A DNA stretch of 10,069 nucleotides from NCBI GenBank assembly GCA_905210545.1, contig CAJLXC010000049.1, forward strand, positions 1 to 10,069. Direction: 5' to 3'. Made by a program: the position numbers and the translations under genes. The DNA is from an uncultured Eubacteriales bacterium. Its GTDB lineage: Bacteria > Bacillota > Clostridia > Christensenellales > Borkfalkiaceae. This document shows positions 6,659 through 10,069 of the stretch, piece by piece; within the stretch, counting starts at the first letter, position 1, and the number at the start of each line of letters is the position of its first letter. The notes beneath the pieces were generated by a model. That model searched no databases, was not told where the DNA came from, and saw only the letters and a list, made by a program, of their open reading frames with translations.

Positions 6659-6787
6659 ACCTGCAACTCGCGGGAAATCCCTTTCTTTACAAGGGAAAGG
6701 GACTGTTTTCCGAGTCCGTACCTATTCCCCTGCACCCCGTTACCCTGAAAACTTCTCAAAAGTCCCCGCCCCTTAATCTTTAAGGGG
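6659..6787 (+). repeat. 129-bp repeat C, copy 2
   Basis: The second copy of C ends in the perfect hairpin CCCCTTAA-TCT-TTAAGGGG (6769-6787). It contains a 7-bp stem CCCTTTC/GAAAGGG. The final hairpin lies about 15 nt beyond the TetR stop codon and might act as its 3' end structure, but on that strand it is followed by CGGGGACTTTT rather than a direct T-run. I therefore do not call it a terminator. Confidence 0.85.
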
Positions 6788-6801
6788 GTTTTCTTTCGTC
6801 G

Positions 6802-7437
6802 TCAAATCGTTTTCGTTTCTTTTTTAATTCGGGTTTTCGCTCGGTTATTATCGAGTTTTCCGATTGATTTTTCGTCGGTTGCGCCGCCGTGCTTGTTCTT
6901 TAACCCCTCGTAAACGTCGGTAAGGGCGCGACTTGAAAGCTCCTCGTCCCAACTTAAATAATCCGTCGCGATTAAAGCGGCTATACCGTGCGTATAAGCC
7001 CACATCTCTAAGCAAAACGTCGTTGCGGAAGCCCTGTCTATGCCTGTCTGCTTTTCGATAAGACCCGTCGGCAAGTCTTTTTCCCGCGGGTTTTCTTTTG
7101 TTTTTTTACGAGAACGGTCGCGCATAAACAACAGCTTAAAAAGCTCTTTTTCTTCGCGCGCAAATTTTATATAAGCCATTCCTCTCGTCTTATAAGCCGT
7201 ATATTTTCCGCTGGCAATTTCTCTTTTTATATACGCCCGATACAAATCCTCGGCTGCTTCGATTACGGCTTTCTGAACTTCCGCCATAGTCGCATAGTGG
7301 CTGAAAATCGGACGGGAAGTCGTTCCAAGCTTTTTACCGAGCGACCTTGCCGTAACCGCCGCAAAGCCTTTTTCTCTTGTCAATTCGAGAGCGGCGGCTT
7401 GTATTTCTTCTTTTGTGAACAAAAATTTTCTCGGCAT
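6802..7437 (-). CDS. TetR/AcrR-family transcriptional regulator
   Basis: The protein has 211 residues, typical of TetR repressors. The N-terminal DNA-binding domain spans about 7-53: a first helix from FTKEEIQAAALEL, then the helix-turn-helix VTARSLGKKLGTTSRPIFSHY (28-48). The ligand-binding and dimerisation part (about 55-182) includes FKLLFMRDR and CLEMWAYTHGIAALIA, with a tryptophan/HG pattern common in the TetR C-terminal families of Bacillota. The tail after about 185 is polar and basic. The ATG has CGGAGAA about 6-8 nt upstream. A strong promoter with overlapping palindromes lies just upstream, suggesting autorepression. No partner gene adjoins it: one side is repeats, the other a composition boundary and gene remnants. 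The effector and targets cannot be named. Confidence 0.92.
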   Translation of the reverse strand: MPRKFLFTKEEIQAAALELTREKGFAAVTARSLGKKLGTTSRPIFSHYATMAEVQKAVIEAAEDLYRAYIKREIASGKYTAYKTRGMAYIKFAREEKELFKLLFMRDRSRKKTKENPREKDLPTGLIEKQTGIDRASATTFCLEMWAYTHGIAALIATDYLSWDEELSSRALTDVYEGLKNKHGGATDEKSIGKLDNNRAKTRIKKETKTI

Positions 7438-7482
7438 TAGTATTCTCCGTTTCCATAATCACGCTAAAATAAATTTTATAAA

Positions 7483-7510
7483 GTAACGTTTGTAGCGTTA
7501 CGTATGTAAC
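7483..7510. promoter_or_regulatory. Probable TetR operator: nested palindromes at the transcription start
   Basis: GTAACG (7483-7488) and CGTTAC (7496-7501) form a perfect inverted repeat with a 7-bp spacer. The right arm is reused in a second palindrome, GTTAC-GTAT-GTAAC (7497-7510). Together they give three half-sites starting 4 bp after the -10 box. TetR dimers typically bind such palindromes next to their own promoters. That this regulator binds here is inference. Confidence 0.7.
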
Positions 7511-7513
7511 TTT

Positions 7514-7542
7514 ATTTTACAAATTATCTTGCGACTTGTCAA
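7514..7542 (-). promoter_or_regulatory. Sigma-A promoter of the TetR gene
   Basis: A perfect TTGACA (7542-7537) is separated by exactly 17 bp from TAAAAT (7519-7514), a five-of-six match to TATAAT. Transcription should begin at about 7506-7508, inside the palindromes described next, giving a leader of about 70 nt. Confidence 0.82.
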
Positions 7543-7557
7543 TTATTTTATTAGTGT

Positions 7558-7698
7558 TTACTTTTCTTCTCCTTTTGCTACTGGTATTATGAATGTATAA
7601 GCATAATAATGTATCCAATTATTAATATCATTATCCAGCATGTATTGAAGCATATCGACTGTGCTAATCCCTGATTCATTAAATTTATCAATACTGGT
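7558..7698 (-). pseudogene. Unidentified 3' gene remnant
   Basis: A frame open from 7698 to a TAA at 7558-7560 reads TSIDKFNESG, then ISTVDMLQYM, LDNDINNWIHYY and a tail IIPVAKGEEK. It has ordinary coding composition, unlike the overlapping out-of-phase extension of the DUF1016 remnant, which turns into a hydrophobic low-complexity string. It lacks a start codon of its own and begins just where DUF1016 similarity stops. It may be the C-terminal end of another gene joined by a deletion, or a degraded distal part of the same one. I do not recognise the family. Confidence 0.4.
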
Positions 7699-7915
7699 TT
7701 ATCCTTGTAAGTTTCATAAAACTGTTTCATTCTCCAAATATTTTGTGATGAATATCCTCTAATTCCAGGTTCTTTACTCAATATATATCAGACAAAGCTT
7801 TCACAGTAGACTTGCCCCAACCATTTACATCAATTTGTTTTGAAACATACTCACCAATAGACCAATATAAATCAATAATTGTAGAATTAACCTGATACTC
7901 AGCTTTCTGATTATA
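7690..7915 (-). pseudogene. Broken DUF1016 / YhcG-type PDDEXK nuclease gene (N-terminal remnant)
   Basis: Two frames together give the conserved N-terminal domain of DUF1016 proteins. Positions 7915-7781 read NQKAEYQVNSTIIDLYWSIG, then EYVSKQIDVNGWGKSTVKALSDI, and hit a TGA. The next frame continues from 7781 as LSKEPGIRGYSSQNIWRMKQ FYETYKDKPVL. The join needs one inserted base: GAT-ATATATTG should read GAT-TATATATTG, giving DYILSKEPG. So a single-base deletion is visible. The start codon and first residues are missing, and the nuclease half after about KDKPVL is gone. Intact relatives are usually several hundred residues and are found with restriction-modification and other mobile defence genes. 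The fragment abuts the macro-domain gene's stop codon, so it may be a relic of the same accessory segment. Confidence 0.75.
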
Positions 7916-8438
7916 TCATTTTATACAGTTGATCAACTTCTGCTTCGTATACTGATTCAGTGTGAGTATCAAACAGCACCCATTCCACCAAATCAAAGCT
8001 GTCTGGAGTACCCTGCAAGAATCTATTTACTGTATGTACTGCAATCTTTGCTGCCAACTCAACCGGAAAACTATATACTCCCGTTGATATAGAAGGAAAT
8101 GCAATAGACCTGATTCCATTATCCATTGCCAGCTTCATGGAATTAAAATAGCAGTTAGCAAGAAGTTCCTCTTCTCTATTCCTTCCACCATTCCATATTG
8201 GTCCTACAGTATGTATCACATAATCACATGGCAGATTATAGGCTTTTGTTATCTTTGCTTCTCCAGTCTCACATCCGTGAAGTGTCCTGCACTCCGCCAG
8301 AAGCTCCGGTCCTGCTGCTCTATGAATCGCACCATCTACACCGCCCCCGCCAAGAAGAGAGTTGTTTGCTGCATTTACGATTGCCTGCACATCTGTTACT
8401 TTTGTTATATCTCCCATTAAAGTCTTAATTAAGTACAT
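7911..8438 (-). CDS. Macro-domain protein (MacroD/YmdB-like O-acetyl-ADP-ribose deacetylase family)
   Basis: The protein has 175 residues and is a stand-alone macro domain of typical size. The ADP-ribose-binding elements are all present: GDIT (9-12), IVNAANNSLLGGGGVDGAIHRAAG (20-43, with the adenine- and ribose-contacting loop and the catalytic Asn/Asp region of MacroD-type hydrolases), GEAKITKAYNLP (59-70), HTVGP (76-80) and the phosphate loop SISTGVYSFP (116-125). Known MacroD enzymes remove mono-ADP-ribose from proteins or deacetylate O-acetyl-ADP-ribose. Which applies here is not visible. The ATG directly follows the TAA of the ArsC-like gene (TAAATG), with AAAGGA 9 nt upstream inside that gene, which implies translational coupling. 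It is the last intact gene of the operon. There is no macro-linked sirtuin or lipoate ligase gene in the window. Confidence 0.93.
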   Translation of the reverse strand: MYLIKTLMGDITKVTDVQAIVNAANNSLLGGGGVDGAIHRAAGPELLAECRTLHGCETGEAKITKAYNLPCDYVIHTVGPIWNGGRNREEELLANCYFNSMKLAMDNGIRSIAFPSISTGVYSFPVELAAKIAVHTVNRFLQGTPDSFDLVEWVLFDTHTESVYEAEVDQLYKMI

Positions 8439-8780
8439 TTAGTTCCATCCTTTCCAGATATCCGGCTGATAACCAAGTGTTGATTGCTTTCCGTTTCTTA
8501 CTACTGGTGTTTTAATTACTTGTGGATTCTCAAGTACCTTTTCGAGCTTATCTTCATCTGCGATATACTTAATAAGAGCAAGTAAATCCTTGTCCTTACC
8601 GTCCCAGTTAACCATATTTTCTAGTCCACCATTTGCCTGAGCTACCGAATTAAATTCTCCTTTGCTCATACCTTTTTCTTTCATATCAATGAACTGATAC
8701 TTTATGCCCCGCTCCTTGAAAAAACGCTCCGCCTTCTTAGTATCATTGCATTTCTTTGTTCCAAATATCTGTATATTCAT
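8439..8780 (-). CDS. ArsC/Spx-like thioredoxin-fold protein (arsenate reductase family)
   Basis: The protein has 113 residues, matching the ArsC/Spx/MgsR superfamily. It starts with beta strand MNIQIFGTKKC, followed by DTKKAERFFKERGIKYQFID. The active-site Cys is residue 11 in the motif C-N-D-T. The thioredoxin-fold cis-proline is Pro92 in KTPVVRNGK, and the C-terminal strand is TLGYQPDIWKGW. It has one N-terminal cysteine rather than the CxxC of Spx, and it lacks the RCGTSR-type loop of classical ArsC. Arsenate reduction is therefore not assured; a thiol or glutaredoxin-like redox role is equally possible. No ars genes (arsB, arsR) lie near. The ATG begins 1 nt after the DUF4186 stop, with AAAAGGAA about 8 nt upstream, so translation is probably coupled. 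Confidence 0.87.
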   Translation of the reverse strand: MNIQIFGTKKCNDTKKAERFFKERGIKYQFIDMKEKGMSKGEFNSVAQANGGLENMVNWDGKDKDLLALIKYIADEDKLEKVLENPQVIKTPVVRNGKQSTLGYQPDIWKGWN

Positions 8781-8781
8781 A

Positions 8782-9156
8782 TCAGTATTCCTTTTCTATC
8801 TCAACATCTATTCCATACATTTTCTTGAATGCATCAAGGTCTGCCTGCTGCACCTGACTTAGTCCCTTGCCGGGCTGCATTTTATGCCACTTTCGGATGC
8901 ACTCCCTGCAGCATGTTGCTGTTGCGTGCTGGGCAATAAATACTGGATGTCCACGCATTGGTGTCTGTTTGCCATCATTTGCTATATATGCCGGAGCTTC
9001 TCTCTTTGCAATAAAATCCTTTGCATGTTGTCTTAGTGTATCAAGACCTTTTTCATTTATGTAATCAATATCTTTCTGCTTCAGATGGAAACTGCTTCGA
9101 AACTTGGAATTATCCAGTCGTTCAAACAACTGCCTATACCATTCATCCTTCGTCAT
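8782..9156 (-). CDS. DUF4186 family protein
   Basis: The protein has 124 residues, a full-length DUF4186 member. The most conserved stretch is GKQTPMRGHPVFIAQHATAT at 62-81, followed by CCRECIRKWH at 82-91. The cluster of His70, His77, Cys82, Cys83, Cys86 and His91 looks like a metal- or cofactor-binding site, which is inference: I know of no established function for the family. The N-terminal half (SKFRSSFHLKQKD, then LRQHAKDFIAKREAP) is helical and basic. No signal peptide or membrane segment is present, so the protein is cytosolic. The ATG lies 4 nt after the PAS gene stop, with GGTG as a weak ribosome-binding sequence, which suggests dependence on upstream translation. Confidence 0.88.
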   Translation of the reverse strand: MTKDEWYRQLFERLDNSKFRSSFHLKQKDIDYINEKGLDTLRQHAKDFIAKREAPAYIANDGKQTPMRGHPVFIAQHATATCCRECIRKWHKMQPGKGLSQVQQADLDAFKKMYGIDVEIEKEY

Positions 9157-9160
9157 ATCA

Positions 9161-9847
9161 TCACCACAAATCGTATGGTTTCATGGTTTCTGAATTTCGA
9201 TATTCATGTTTCTCATAATATCCTATCAGCTTACCCTCATCTCTGAGTGCCACCATGTAAACATCTTTATTCTGTTTCTCATTATGAAAAGTATAAACGA
9301 TATTATGGCTTTCATCTGCTGCAAACCAGTCCACTACCTGCTGTATTTTATCCCTGGATTCCGGATTATGACAATCTAATAAACTTCTTCCAATAAGTTT
9401 ATCGCCACCTCGCTTCGCATAGCTGGTAACAGCTGCCGGATTCATGTAGATAATCTCATGTTTGAGATTGCATATAACAACGGATGCCCTGTCCTGATCA
9501 ACAATACTCTTATAAAAGCTGACATAGGATTTAAACTTAATTACCTTTTCATTATCCAGCCTCTTTTGAAGTTGTGGTTTCTTTCTTCGATAATAATCGT
9601 ATATCTCTTCATCAGGTATCCAGATTTGTGCCTCATTTATCTTATCAAGTACAGCTTCAACAATCTGTTCATCTGCCAGTAAATCAGGTACTTTATCATG
9701 CTCTGTTACATACTTTTTGTATTCTTCATACACCCATCCTGTAATCTTATCCTTCTGTTTCATCTTGAGATTACTAAACTTCTTGTTCATCTGTAAAAGC
9801 TGACCATCTATCTTTTTATGTGTTTTTGACTTTTTACTTTTTGCCAA
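9161..9847 (-). CDS. PAS-domain protein, first gene of the four-gene operon
   Basis: The protein has 228 residues. Residues 1-33 are very basic (MAKSKKSKTHKK...). A conserved-looking helical module follows at about 35-100 (GWVYEEYKKYVTEHDKVPDL and IPDEEIYDYYRRKKPQLQKR). A PAS domain spans about 110-213: SVVICNLKHEIIYMNPAAV, then LIGRSLLDCHNPES and a closing VYMVALRDEGKLIGYYEKHE. The Cys159-His160 pair is in the position where some PAS_10/DUF438-type sensors carry a similar CHPP motif, so a ligand or haem role is conceivable but unproven. There is no kinase, cyclase or HTH output domain. The start is TTG with AAAGGTGG 7 nt upstream; the next Met is residue 20. No family name beyond PAS is secure. 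Confidence 0.85.
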   Translation of the reverse strand: MAKSKKSKTHKKIDGQLLQMNKKFSNLKMKQKDKITGWVYEEYKKYVTEHDKVPDLLADEQIVEAVLDKINEAQIWIPDEEIYDYYRRKKPQLQKRLDNEKVIKFKSYVSFYKSIVDQDRASVVICNLKHEIIYMNPAAVTSYAKRGGDKLIGRSLLDCHNPESRDKIQQVVDWFAADESHNIVYTFHNEKQNKDVYMVALRDEGKLIGYYEKHEYRNSETMKPYDLW

Positions 9848-9854
9848 ATTTCTC

Positions 9855-9862
9855 CCACCTTT
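9855..9862 (-). promoter_or_regulatory. Shine-Dalgarno site fixing the PAS-gene TTG start
   Basis: AAAGGTGG lies 7 nt before the TTG at 9847-9845. This supports the non-ATG start over Met20. Confidence 0.7.
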
Positions 9863-9916
9863 ATATAATTAATAACTTTTGCTAGTATAGCGCATGTTTC
9901 GCATTTATCTTTTCAC

Positions 9917-9925
9917 ATTATAACA
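9917..9925 (-). promoter_or_regulatory. Probable extended -10 promoter of the PAS/DUF4186/ArsC/macro operon
   Basis: TGTTATAAT (9925-9917) is a perfect TGn-TATAAT extended -10. The bases 16-17 bp upstream (TGCGGA) are a poor -35, as extended -10 promoters tolerate. The leader would be about 65 nt. A second -10-like TATACT at 9889-9884 has no acceptable -35 and is less likely. Confidence 0.5.
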
Positions 9926-9946
9926 TCTATCAAATTGTTCCGCATT

Positions 9947-9977
9947 AAAAAAGGACGCAGAATCTCTCCCACGTCCT
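9947..9977 (-). terminator. Terminator of the gene cut by the right edge
   Basis: Reading leftwards, AGGACG (9977-9972) pairs with CGTCCT (9957-9952), with a small inner AGA/TCT stem in the loop, and the stem runs into six Ts (9952-9947). It begins 5 nt after the stop codon at 9983-9985, so it separates that gene from the PAS operon. Confidence 0.75.
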
Positions 9978-9982
9978 CAAAA

Positions 9983-10069
9983 CTATCTGGCTTTATCTTC
10001 TCTTACCTTCGATACTTCCTTATGTGCCGCTTCCTGCTTCACCTCATCCACACCTCTAGCCTCAAATGC
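9983..10069 (-). CDS. C-terminal end of an unidentified gene, cut by the window edge
   Basis: The last 28 codons and a TAG stop are present. They read AFEARGVDEVKQEAAHKEVS then KVREDKAR, a highly charged, probably helical tail. The frame runs open to the window edge, the composition fits the neighbouring operon, and a terminator follows within 6 nt. All of this supports a real gene. No family can be assigned from so short a tail. Confidence 0.6.
   Translation of the reverse strand, partial: AFEARGVDEVKQEAAHKEVSKVREDKAR

Noticed and set aside
6526..6759. Minus-strand open frame of 77 codons
   Set aside because: It lies wholly inside the second repeat block, with no ribosome-binding site and no protein-like conservation.
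5921..6787. Regular repeats considered as a CRISPR array
   Set aside because: Repeat lengths, spacings and orientations vary, the 'spacers' are themselves repeated, and no cas gene is present.
7587..7781. Minus-strand 64-codon frame as an intact small membrane protein
   Set aside because: It begins at a TTG inside the DUF1016 domain without a ribosome-binding site. The hydrophobic end is an out-of-phase reading of another coding remnant.

Overview
The window looks like a chromosomal segment from a member of the Bacillota, probably an uncultured gut Clostridia lineage. The evidence is purine-rich Shine-Dalgarno sequences close to most starts, two TTG starts, Soj/Spo0J-type ParA and ParB, an FtsH protease with two membrane segments, and sigma-A-like promoters. 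The lineage assignment is an inference. All recognised genes lie on the minus strand, so transcription runs from right to left.

Left part (1-5760). A plus-strand terminator at 9-44 belongs to a gene outside the window. Then, in transcription order, come ftsH (5641-3524, TTG start, own promoter near 5737-5765), parA (3456-2683), parB (2629-1721), a terminator (1689-1708), and a two-domain protein (1611-211) that joins a phosphatidylglycerol-lysyltransferase-like DUF2156 domain to a GNAT acetyltransferase. ftsH-parA-parB are closely spaced and may be one transcription unit. They would link membrane-protein quality control with chromosome segregation.

Middle (5766-6801). There is no gene here. 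The interval is a mosaic of REP-like palindromic repeats arranged as two successive blocks, each opening with an inverted element (A), continuing with several GTCATTGCGA...CAATCTC elements (B), and closing with a 129-bp element (C). Several copies carry different inner sequences that still form the same hairpin shape: 6-bp stem, 3-nt loop.

TetR gene and boundary (6802-7560). A TetR-family regulator has a near-consensus promoter (TTGACA, 17 bp, TAAAAT) followed directly by nested palindromes around the expected transcription start, a layout that suggests autorepression. Near 7560 the base composition changes: CG-rich words that are common to the left become rare, and arginine AGA and A/T-ending codons become common.

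Right part (7560-10069). This holds the wreck of a DUF1016 (YhcG-type) nuclease gene and an unidentified coding remnant. Next is a tightly packed four-gene operon: a PAS-domain protein (9847-9161), a DUF4186 protein (9156-8782), an ArsC/Spx-like thioredoxin-fold protein (8780-8439) and a macro-domain ADP-ribose hydrolase/binder (8438-7911). Gaps between these genes are 4, 1 and 0 nt. A terminator at 9947-9977 closes a further gene that is cut by the right edge. This part resembles a Lachnospiraceae-like genomic background and may be horizontally acquired, although an assembly join cannot be excluded from sequence alone. The four-gene operon is the best candidate for an undescribed functional unit. 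Its joint role is unknown.
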